Part shown: piece by piece, positions 14,401 to 20,759 of the stretch | Position numbering within the stretch: position 1 is the stretch's first letter | Layout of the letters: each line of letters opens with the position of its first letter | Assembly (NCBI GenBank): GCA_013288645.1 | Contig: JABDBL010000026.1 | Span: 1 to 34,339 of the forward strand | Length of the DNA: 34,339 nt | DNA from: Candidatus Melainabacteria bacterium | Lineage (GTDB): Bacteria; Cyanobacteriota; Vampirovibrionia; Obscuribacterales; Obscuribacteraceae | Reading direction: 5' to 3' | Notes under the pieces: generated by a model | What the model saw: only the letters and a program-made list of their open reading frames with translations | The model's database searches: none | What the model was told of the DNA's origin: nothing | Position numbers and translations under genes: made by a program

Positions 14401-15142
14401 GCTTGACTTTGGCAGTTTCATCAATAACAGCAAAATCGAGTAAATAGTCATTAGCAACATAATGAGGCGTCGCGTTCAAATGTCGCTCTTGCAATGCTCG
14501 ATAAAATCTATATTCTGGCAACAGCATGGCCGGCAAATTCTCTTGCTGCAACTGCTTAGAGTGATATAGATTCATCACTGTCGCGTTGAGCAACGAGATG
14601 AGTTTTTCCCATGTAATAGGCCGTCCTGCATATTCGAAATCATCACAACCGGCACCGTACATAACAAATTCCTCAAAGCCCAAAGGCGTTGAGATTAGCA
14701 TCGGTTTCTCGGCTAATGCTGCAGGATACAATACATAATGATAGAGATACCAGAGCTGGTGAGCAGAAAGTGGTGTATCAAGATTAGTCAGTACCAAAAA
14801 CTCAGAATTTCGCATTTCGACTTCTAGCGTTGTTACTACAGGCTGCCCATACTTTGCTTGATGTAGCGCTAAATTCCATACATGATCTGCTTGCTTGTAA
14901 AGATCCTCACCGCTAACAATGAAAGGCTTAACACCTTTGCTCTCCAAGTTAGTCAAAGCTGTGTCTAGCAATAACTGATCGTCCGCTTCAAAATTTGTGG
15001 CAAATAGTCCACGACTACAACCGAATCCAGAGCGCATTTCTTCGGCAAGCAAATTTGTATACCAATGTATTGCTTGACGACAATCGCCACTTGAGATTGG
15101 TTGATTTTCCGATTTAACTTTTGCTTTAGCAGGTTTTGCCAA
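11411..15142 (-). CDS. Nuclease-like / SF1 (UvrD-type) helicase / zinc-ribbon fusion protein, 1243 aa
   Basis: Residues 1-190 are unrecognised. Residues 205-290 resemble a PD-(D/E)XK (DUF559/Vsr-like) nuclease: LPEYRFYRALQE, DYLLDFAVID, LNIECDF, then RDKDLMSGGWQILRF. Residues 345-950 are a UvrD/Rep-type helicase: Walker A GGAGTGKS (about 354), motif II VIVDEHQD (about 553), motif III FVGNPDESIY, motif IV LVHNWRAHP (about 615), motif V TVAEAKGREFQVVFVPDL and motif VI FYVALTRAR (about 932). Residues 982-1089 are a degenerate repeat of (L/I)MAKEEIIAKEE units, probably a long charged helix. Two zinc ribbons close the protein, CSNC-FCGECG (about 1190) and CKSC-FCGECG (about 1221). The start is TTG with a GAGG site. 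It probably acts in DNA repair or in defence against foreign DNA; which one cannot be read. Confidence 0.85.
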   Translation of the reverse strand: MAKPAKAKVKSENQPISSGDCRQAIHWYTNLLAEEMRSGFGCSRGLFATNFEADDQLLLDTALTNLESKGVKPFIVSGEDLYKQADHVWNLALHQAKYGQPVVTTLEVEMRNSEFLVLTNLDTPLSAHQLWYLYHYVLYPAALAEKPMLISTPLGFEEFVMYGAGCDDFEYAGRPITWEKLISLLNATVMNLYHSKQLQQENLPAMLLPEYRFYRALQERHLNATPHYVANDYLLDFAVIDETAKVKLNIECDFIHRFGLIGKETKTLLSKQIKRDKDLMSGGWQILRFCAKELSGSLDSCVDAIEEIQRNNNKKSSVGRFINLPMLTGSLNLPAQDRDELAAITHSAGPAAIAGGAGTGKSMCIAQRVAFLLGQGVSPERILVISYSTEAIRPLKQAAEKIMPGRLLDKVNFYSWHDLGLRILKENVLTIKRKLPLKIESSPQKILQKLIAKYTKESDSTALELLGYPDEVTVSSAIANFKANLISAQVARENAKNERDLLIAKVYAAHEDQLQKANKIDKDDMVSLAAQILGQEPELRARYENLFEHVIVDEHQDATVACDFLARILACPNDNIIFVGNPDESIYESQGAVPRLLAETSLRVPNASCYLLVHNWRAHPQITKHLEQFISHNDIVGDAKARIEKNTITAWGEVPTQAILGPFEFRDEGVQIDWLMEKVEELLSQGRKPEEIAIVCRSKEQSGELEALLVPQGLVVSTNESDTNVLPDEESDVLTFLKLVADPDGPKAREYFERVCQLRFKGISPKLSVTISDVAESFNVSYLKAVEFYSEAAADPLSNQLEQLVKRIRSMHRDKLSPYEIINLLKRPQWLGDYYKSVKVPPRAVYEPLKVMTHIQEEARTYKTVVEFLKNYSPAKAIQNQTEVGHASLNLLTVAEAKGREFQVVFVPDLVEGRYPGENQTNQGEEARMFYVALTRAREFLYLSCPKTIKNQLYLPSPYLALSGLELIASGLDEEDLRTKRAAIVKEKAIAKEETIAKEKQLIAKKEIVAKEEELMAKDEIIAKKEELMAKEEIIAKEELIAKEEIVAKEEELMAKEEIIAKEEELMAKEEIIAKEELIAKEETIVKEEPLRKVTEVKGLPRKSIEKKQTKEVPAAKSTNIFGLIKEQSVGEIIEEFAVPVVKKGKIDFSDVVRKARQAQIEEQITPEEDANIELPTKKPKSKTTDRSKESKCSNCLATIEPNARFCGECGALQNAATKSVCKSCNQTIDASEKFCGECGAPQ
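11875..12195 (-). repeat. Degenerate tandem repeat encoding an AKEE-rich helix
   Basis: About fifteen imperfect units of 18-24 bases occur within the helicase fusion gene, each a variant of TTCTTCTTTGGCTATGATT on the plus strand. They encode (L)(M/I)AKEE(I/E) blocks. Some adjacent pairs are nearly identical at the base level, a sign of recent slippage or unequal recombination, so copy number probably varies between strains. Confidence 0.85.
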
Positions 15143-15395
15143 AACTTACCTCATTTCATCTTAAGTCTTTTCAAGCAAGCTATTTAGGCTAGAAAAATTT
15201 CAAGCTACTGCTCAAAGCCAACTAATTCCTCTCTACCCACAATAATAGGCACTCTGTCGCCCTTGCTGCCACCGCACAGCTCTTTCAACCAATTTTATTA
15301 TCAGCAACTGGATAAAACCTTTTCGCAGCGTTAATAAAGTTAGATCTTGACATTACATTTCTCGACACCTAACAAGTATAATGATTCAAGTGATT

Positions 15396-15409
15396 TATAC
15401 CTTGGTATA
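15396..15409. promoter_or_regulatory. Inverted repeat upstream of the small exported-protein gene
   Basis: TATACC-TT-GGTATA is a perfect inverted repeat about 70 bases upstream of the start at 15477. A TATAAT at 15377-15382 lies just before it, so the repeat would sit in the early transcript. It could be an operator. The evidence is positional only. Confidence 0.35.
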
Positions 15410-15476
15410 TATCATGACAAAGCACCAGGGCGTTATATTGATAACGCTTTCGTTTTCAAAGGAGAGGACATTTACA

Positions 15477-15719
15477 ATGAGAGCAACTCTGATTGTTTTA
15501 TCAGCATTATCAATTTCTTTACCAGCCTTCGGGCAAGTCGTTGGCGATGAAGGACGTTATTTCCATCTGAAACCACCTTCTTATTCTGTTCCATCAGCTC
15601 GCAGGCATGCTATTCATAAAAAAGCAGAAGCTTTACGTTGGTATAGAGAGCATTTGGGCAGTCCGTTAATCAGTCCAGAATCTAATATTCAGGGCATTAC
15701 AACCACGCCTACCAAGTAG
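15477..15719 (+). CDS. Small exported protein, 80 aa
   Basis: The start at ATG 15477 has GGAGAGG nine bases upstream and gives a signal peptide, MRATLIVLSALSISLPAFGQ. The mature 60 residues are basic and Pro/His-containing (DEGRYFHLKPPSYSVPSARR, then HAIHKKAEALRWYREH) and end in a flexible Thr/Pro tail. No cysteines or membrane span follow. I do not recognise a family. It is monocistronic, with an inverted repeat upstream and a terminator about 90 bases downstream. Confidence 0.65.
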   Translation: MRATLIVLSALSISLPAFGQVVGDEGRYFHLKPPSYSVPSARRHAIHKKAEALRWYREHLGSPLISPESNIQGITTTPTK

Positions 15720-15810
15720 TTTCGTACATTCTTTTTTGTTGCTCGTCCTTTCTTTTGGAAAGAGTGTTTTGTGTTGGCTTGTATTGTAAACTCTGTGGAT
15801 TATCAGACAG

Positions 15811-15837
15811 AGCCTGGTCTAAACCGACCAGGCTTTT
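15811..15837 (+). terminator. Intrinsic terminator after the 15477-15719 gene
   Basis: AGCCTGGTC (15811-15819) pairs perfectly with GACCAGGCT (15826-15834), loop TAAACC, followed by TTTCT. It is a clear rho-independent terminator on the plus strand, 91 bases past the stop codon. Confidence 0.85.
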
Positions 15838-15986
15838 CTACTTAATGTTTTAATTAGTAAAAGAATATAAAAGTAGGCTTTTTGCAATCACAGATTAAAG
15901 CAGGTCCTGCATTCTGTATAATGTTTTTGATTATTAGGAAGTGATTACGCTGTTAACATCGATTATTTATTCCGGAGGGAATACCA

Positions 15987-16433
15987 GTGGCAGAGGCAGA
16001 AAATCCGGCTGAAAAACCGGCGGCAAAAGATAACTCAGGCAAGGCAGCCGAAAAAGAGCAGGTTTTTCCTAAACGGACACCATTTGTCAATTTTTTCCTG
16101 GCATTAAAACATGTCAATGATGCGTCGGTTTCTGAAAATGTTCGACAACGCTTTTCAGACTACGTCACTATTGGGCTGGTCATTCTATGTATTTTGAGCT
16201 TATTAGCCGCCGTATCGATACAGGTACCAACAGGCGTACGTTTATTACCGTTGCTATTAACAATTGGCGCGGTTGTTTTCTACATCATTAATCGCTTAGG
16301 CATTATGGTCAGTTTGACCCACAGACAAGCGTTAATCGTCTGGCAAATTCTAGTAGCTGGTTTCTGGCTTGGGGTTACAAGCTCTATGCTTATAATGCTG
16401 CTTGTAATGTATTTCTTTTCCAGACCCATATAA
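15987..16433 (+). CDS. Membrane protein with three predicted spans, 148 aa
   Basis: The start is GTG 15987 with a GGAGG site nine bases upstream. Residues 1-30 are Ala/Glu/Lys-rich and probably unstructured (MAEAENPAEKPAAKDNSGKA). A short soluble part (FFLALKHVNDASVSENVRQR) is followed by three hydrophobic segments at about residues 60-78, 84-103 and 113-143. The last of these is long (WQILVAGFWLGVTSSMLIML) and could cross once or twice. No family is recognised. The gene ends in a convergent arrangement with the Tad-type cluster. Confidence 0.65.
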   Translation: MAEAENPAEKPAAKDNSGKAAEKEQVFPKRTPFVNFFLALKHVNDASVSENVRQRFSDYVTIGLVILCILSLLAAVSIQVPTGVRLLPLLLTIGAVVFYIINRLGIMVSLTHRQALIVWQILVAGFWLGVTSSMLIMLLVMYFFSRPI

Positions 16434-16519
16434 GCGCTCCGCTGCAACAGAGGCTCACCACCGTCTTTGTTTCTTTTAGTCTCACTAAATAAGTTCATGA
16501 CTAGGATCAAGATTGGTTT

Positions 16520-16657
16520 TTAACCATGTCTTTTTCTTTGCAACCAAATATGATACCAATAGCAGAATGGTAGTTCAATCGGTTTGAAAAGTTCTGGTGC
16601 AAGGGTCTTAGCGACTTCCTCAATCCTGTGCTTCTCATTACGAGTGTCTTCCAGCAT
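16520..16657 (-). CDS. Possible small protein, 45 aa
   Basis: An ATG at 16657 opens a frame ending in TAA at 16520-16522 with a protein-like composition: MLEDTRNEKHRIEEVAKTLA, then an aromatic block PFCYWYHIW and a basic end QRKRHG. The frame is open upstream past the stop of the preceding TadE-like gene, so it might be translated by re-initiation from there. No ribosome binding site is seen at the ATG. The charged helix followed by a Trp/Tyr patch looks like a small membrane-associated peptide. The evidence is weak, and it may be a chance frame or a fragment. Confidence 0.3.
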   Translation of the reverse strand: MLEDTRNEKHRIEEVAKTLAPELFKPIELPFCYWYHIWLQRKRHG

Positions 16658-16692
16658 CTGAAAGTAAATATTTAGTATTTGAAATATTTGTC

Positions 16693-17316
16693 CTAGTTTG
16701 GTGTATACACATTAGTAATAGGAAAAGTATAGAGGCTTTGCACTTTGAATAATTGTGGGTCTCCATGCACATTATTAGCGACCAATTTTAAACCAAAAAA
16801 GCTAATAGTTACTGGTATACGCATAACCAGACTTGTGCGCACCACCACGTAAGGACCAGGCGAATTTGTTTGATTAGGATCAGTATAATCGACTCTTTCA
16901 GATTGTTTATCATTGATACCACTAGCCGGAGTAACATTGTCTGGTCCATTCTTTCCTAAATAATTAGCAGTAGTGCCATATTTAGGTGTAGGCGCTTTTG
17001 CTGAATAATTATAGTCTTCGTAAATTAGCAACTCCGGATACATTTTATGTATAACAAGCCCATCTATACGATGAGCTGCTGCTGCAGCATTCATTGCGTT
17101 AACTGCATCATCGGGAGTGGCCATTTGTCCAGCCACACGAGCACAATCCTTACATGTACGATCACAGAAATCGACGCCAAACATCAATACAGCTAGATCA
17201 AGGGAGAGTGCCGTGACAACAATTAAAACCGGCATGGTGGCTATTAGCTCAATTGCTGTTGCTCCCATTTTGCGTTTTCGTTGTCGAATTTTTTGCAAAC
17301 GCATAATATTATCCAT
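16693..17316 (-). CDS. TadE-type pseudopilin / minor pilin
   Basis: A 207-residue protein with the TadE signature: a basic start (MRLQKIRQRKRKMG), then GATAIELIATMPVLIVVTAL, in which a prepilin peptidase site after Gly precedes a hydrophobic helix with Glu at position 5. The rest is a soluble domain outside the membrane, with three cysteines near its start (FGVDFCDRTCKDC). Such proteins are minor pilins or assembly factors of Tad/Flp pili. It is the last clear member of a three-gene minus-strand cluster with another TadE-like gene 13 bases upstream and a TadG-like vWA protein. No Tad ATPase or secretin is in the window, so the rest of the machine must lie elsewhere. Confidence 0.8.
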   Translation of the reverse strand: MDNIMRLQKIRQRKRKMGATAIELIATMPVLIVVTALSLDLAVLMFGVDFCDRTCKDCARVAGQMATPDDAVNAMNAAAAAHRIDGLVIHKMYPELLIYEDYNYSAKAPTPKYGTTANYLGKNGPDNVTPASGINDKQSERVDYTDPNQTNSPGPYVVVRTSLVMRIPVTISFFGLKLVANNVHGDPQLFKVQSLYTFPITNVYTPN

Positions 17317-17329
17317 AGCTCTGCAATAA

Positions 17330-17911
17330 TTACATTCTCAATCCAGAAACATTTTCGTACTGCGCCTCGGAGGACACTTTAAAATCAATAGGTTTTGCTA
17401 AACCTGGTAAATCAAACCAGGGGAGTGTTAGGAGCGGACTGACTTGTCCATTTATTATAACGCGACATATATATATGCTTGCACTTTGATCAGGCTCATC
17501 TCTCTCTACTAGCGGAGCTCCATTTCCGCGTGTAAATACGGCTTCTGGTTTGGAGCCTTTTGCTTTAGGATTAATAGGTTCTCTTACAATTTGAACATCA
17601 GGATTATTTTCTGATTCTTCCCAACTAATTCCTGCAAACATAGACTTGATCTTATTAGCTCCTTTGATAGCGGCTTGGCAAGCACTAGGATAAACTATAT
17701 TCGGTGGAATTTCGATTGGCTCCAAATAAGTCTTTGCCTTACTAGCCGCCATCACTGCTTGGTTCGCGGCAAACCATAAAAAAAATGACCTAAACCCCAC
17801 CACTGAAAGGTTAAGCAACGGAAAAGCCAATAAAAGCAGCAGAACATACAGGGTTGTTGAATATTCAACCATTAATGATCCTGTATTTATTCTATGCTGT
17901 CTAGTTCGCAT
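17330..17911 (-). CDS. TadE/TadG-type pilus-associated protein
   Basis: A 193-residue protein with a short basic N-terminus (MRTRQHRINTG), then GSLMVEYSTTLYVLLLLLAF, again a Gly|xxxxE prepilin-like site followed by a long hydrophobic helix. The soluble part has a conserved-looking QAVMAASKAKTYLEPIEI block and many prolines. It is co-directional with, and 13 bases from, the TadE gene at 16693 and should be cotranscribed. The start at ATG 17911 follows directly on a relic of a vWA-domain gene. The role in pilus assembly is inferred from the N-terminal architecture. Confidence 0.75.
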   Translation of the reverse strand: MRTRQHRINTGSLMVEYSTTLYVLLLLLAFPLLNLSVVGFRSFFLWFAANQAVMAASKAKTYLEPIEIPPNIVYPSACQAAIKGANKIKSMFAGISWEESENNPDVQIVREPINPKAKGSKPEAVFTRGNGAPLVERDEPDQSASIYICRVIINGQVSPLLTLPWFDLPGLAKPIDFKVSSEAQYENVSGLRM

Positions 17912-17924
17912 ATATTAGCCCTGC

Positions 17925-18021
17925 GCTATCTTTATTCCCTTTTCGTCGTCCGGCTATTCTTAATGTTTCTTGGGACTGACCGCCATTGCTCCCCAGCCAT
18001 AAGAACAATTATTGCTTTCAT
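17925..18021 (-). pseudogene. Relic of a duplicated vWA-domain segment
   Basis: The minus strand here encodes, across a frameshift, IIVLMAGE and then NGGQSQETLRIAGRRKGN. These match IIFFMDGE and NGSQGRETLKISGRRNGN of the intact TadG-like protein at about residues 752-785. At the DNA level 17941-17987 matches 18341-18387 at 37 of 47 positions. It is thus a broken partial copy of the neighbouring gene's 3' region, lying between that gene and the next one. The TadG-like gene was probably tandem and one copy has decayed. Confidence 0.65.
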
Positions 18022-18075
18022 ATGAACACAATCGCTCCTATAAATTCAAACTTCTATTCTGATAACCGTAGGCTC

Positions 18076-20676
18076 TTAGGGTTGAGACTGGACAAATCGC
18101 CTTGCAATGTCACAGAACACTGCTTTGAGCTCAGTTAGATTTTCGCAGGAATAATATCTGCTGCCATGACTAGCTCTCCAAGCTATACCGCCACTTTGAC
18201 CACCGGTAGGTTCTTGATCACCAAGAAACTCTAATTGGCGTTCTTTCAGTTTGTTAAATGCGCTTCCCTTAGTTAAATTTAGTCCGATGGTAAATACGGC
18301 TATACCGTTGGATGCACAACTATCATTATCTATATTTCCATTTCGTCGGCCACTTATTTTTAATGTTTCCCGGCCCTGACTGCCATTTACTCCGCCGGAT
18401 GGTTCGCCATCCATAAAAAATATTATTAAGCGCCGAGCCGAAGTTCTATATTTTGCTGCACCAGATAAATCGTAACTATCGCAATGAAACATCTGACGAG
18501 CTGTATCTAGCGCCTCAGCTGTATCGCATACAGACCCTACCCGGCAATTATAAATACCATTAGCACCAGCACCGAAATTTAATCGATCATTAAGCTCATC
18601 ACCTTTCAATTTATTTTTGCTCACACAATCTAGATAATGCTCATTTTGGGCATCTAAACATATCCTGGGCAGGCGAAAGCCCATCCCCTCTCCATCTTCT
18701 AATAGAACACTGTTAAAGCCGCCAGCTGTAAGCCTACCAGAATCATAAGTTGAATTAGTAAAAATAGGATTACCATTGGGTGCGCCAAATATATAATAGT
18801 TTGACGATACATTAGTATTAGCCGATTTTTCATCAACTGTTCCCGTGGTACGAAAACGCGATATCATGCTTTTTTCTTTAAATACATCACTATTAGAAAA
18901 GGTTACCAAGCCAAAACGGCAATCTGTAAATTTATGCAGTCTTTCTAAATAACATTGATCTGCGGCAGCCAATAAACTGGCCAAAGGTTGCACACAAAGC
19001 ATGGCTAGCCGCTGATAAGCCTTTTGATAGCCATTCTTCACCCCCACAGAGCTCATGTCAAAAATTGTGCCATCAATTGACACCGGTCTATCAATCAGTG
19101 CCATTTGAGCATTTGTTAACCCCTTGGGCAAAACAGACGAGCCCTCCAGATTGCCACGGGCTGCTTCAACAACCACAGCAATATTGGGAAAATCAAATTG
19201 TTGCCCCCGCAATAGTTGATCTTGTTCGTCAGCAGGAAACGTATAAGAAAAGCCAACAAAATTATCAGGACCTTGCATCGGCTGTTCGCGTGGTGGCGTT
19301 ATATTAACCACTAAATCTGTAAAAGTCTGTTGATCCGGGGAGGACACAGGATCATTTTGTGCCAAACCTTGAGTGGCTCCAGGAGCAGCCGGCTGATAGC
19401 CAAAATAATTACTGCCATCATTTTGCCATATAAGATCACTGAAAGCATTATTTGCTGGAATAGGCATACCTTGTACCATCTGGATAGGGCTTTGATTGGG
19501 GGGGTTATTAAACGACGAGTAAGTGGATCCAGGACCAGGAGGCCTAGCTGGGATGCTTGTTGGTCCAAAAGCTGTAGTTAGATTACCCATCATGTCTGTT
19601 ACAGCATCGCCGTTTCCACCAAGACCAACACTAAGATCGCAATTTCCTGGCGGGGTACCATAGTCAAAAGCGCGACAATACGGTGAGACAGCAGCTTCCC
19701 AGGGTGAATATTCTCCTTTGGCATTGTAGTGAGAATAATGTGATCGCAAATAAGCATCAAATCGCATAGGATGAGTAATAGCACCATGTGACTCATAAGC
19801 TGCTTTGTCCAGACTCTGTGGCGCTAAAGCATTAACTAAAGAACCATCGAGAACCGCAGACTCCCCGTTTTCGGCATGCGAACCGACTCCTGCACTATAA
19901 TCCCAACCTAAATAATTTGCTATTGTATGCGGAGAAGATGGACAGGACAAAGATAGATATTGAATAATGCCACAACCACCAGAATTCATATTATTTGGGC
20001 TAACGTTGCCTGCAGCAAAATTGCCATTACCTAATGGACTATGTATCCATTCTCGGCGCACAAATGTTACTACAGTCTGATCATCCATAGAAGAAGAAAG
20101 ATCAAAAACCAGAACCGAGTCTATTTGTGGCAAACCCCCCTTTGCTTCTCCAATTATCGGATAACAGATTTTATCTGCAAAACTTAAAAATATTGGACTG
20201 TATCCAAAAGCCATAAAACAACTAACCGTTCGGCCCTCAGTATTACCCAGATTTGTGACATAAGCATTTGTCCTAGGATCACTTAGTTTAACTACATAGC
20301 GACATTCATTTGGCTTTAGTCTTTTGTCTAAATCAGCTTCATCCATAAAACTCACAGCCTTATTCAGACTATTGTTAAGAATACGACTGCTTAAAATCAT
20401 ATTTTCTGCACAGCGGCATGCCGCCTTTTGTGCCTTCTTCAACTTGCTATGTTTTATATCGTCGCCCGTTATATCCATTCTGGCTAAGATGGACGTACCT
20501 GCCAGTGAAGCCGCCTCACAAATACCATTAATCTGGCGCTCAATAATCATAGCTTGCACCACATTAAAGACAAAAAAATCGATCATCAACATGAAAAAGG
20601 CCCAAAGGAACACCAGTAGAATTATTGAGATTCCTCTATTGTTTCTGTAGCTTATTCTTTTACTGCTTACTTGCAT
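18076..20676 (-). CDS. TadG-like pilus protein with a split vWA domain, 866 aa
   Basis: The N-terminus is TadG-like: NRGISIILLVFLWAFFMLMI as one membrane helix, then a Cys-containing linker. The vWA fold begins at about residue 186 (DSVLVFDLSSSMD, the DxSxS metal-site motif at 192-196) and resumes much later with LIIFFMDGEPSGG (Asp756) and GIAVFTIGLNLTKG (about 790). In ordinary vWA domains these motifs are about a hundred residues apart; here about 450 extra residues rich in Gly, Asn, Pro and Tyr are inserted. The body should be outside the membrane, where vWA domains bind ligands or surfaces through a metal ion. It is first in the minus-strand Tad-type cluster. Start ATG 20676 opens directly on the membrane segment. 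The function in adhesion is inferred. Confidence 0.8.
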   Translation of the reverse strand: MQVSSKRISYRNNRGISIILLVFLWAFFMLMIDFFVFNVVQAMIIERQINGICEAASLAGTSILARMDITGDDIKHSKLKKAQKAACRCAENMILSSRILNNSLNKAVSFMDEADLDKRLKPNECRYVVKLSDPRTNAYVTNLGNTEGRTVSCFMAFGYSPIFLSFADKICYPIIGEAKGGLPQIDSVLVFDLSSSMDDQTVVTFVRREWIHSPLGNGNFAAGNVSPNNMNSGGCGIIQYLSLSCPSSPHTIANYLGWDYSAGVGSHAENGESAVLDGSLVNALAPQSLDKAAYESHGAITHPMRFDAYLRSHYSHYNAKGEYSPWEAAVSPYCRAFDYGTPPGNCDLSVGLGGNGDAVTDMMGNLTTAFGPTSIPARPPGPGSTYSSFNNPPNQSPIQMVQGMPIPANNAFSDLIWQNDGSNYFGYQPAAPGATQGLAQNDPVSSPDQQTFTDLVVNITPPREQPMQGPDNFVGFSYTFPADEQDQLLRGQQFDFPNIAVVVEAARGNLEGSSVLPKGLTNAQMALIDRPVSIDGTIFDMSSVGVKNGYQKAYQRLAMLCVQPLASLLAAADQCYLERLHKFTDCRFGLVTFSNSDVFKEKSMISRFRTTGTVDEKSANTNVSSNYYIFGAPNGNPIFTNSTYDSGRLTAGGFNSVLLEDGEGMGFRLPRICLDAQNEHYLDCVSKNKLKGDELNDRLNFGAGANGIYNCRVGSVCDTAEALDTARQMFHCDSYDLSGAAKYRTSARRLIIFFMDGEPSGGVNGSQGRETLKISGRRNGNIDNDSCASNGIAVFTIGLNLTKGSAFNKLKERQLEFLGDQEPTGGQSGGIAWRASHGSRYYSCENLTELKAVFCDIARRFVQSQP

Positions 20677-20759
20677 GCCAACCCAACTGCCGGCTCAACT
20701 CATAAACATGTTACAGCTTAAGCTGACTGCTTACAATACGTTCTGGTTCTGGCTCTGGC

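Noticed and set aside
20324-20650. Plus-strand frame of 108 codons opposite the start of the TadG-like gene
   Set aside because: The minus-strand protein has a proper TadG-like membrane start here; the plus frame has no ribosome binding site or family match.
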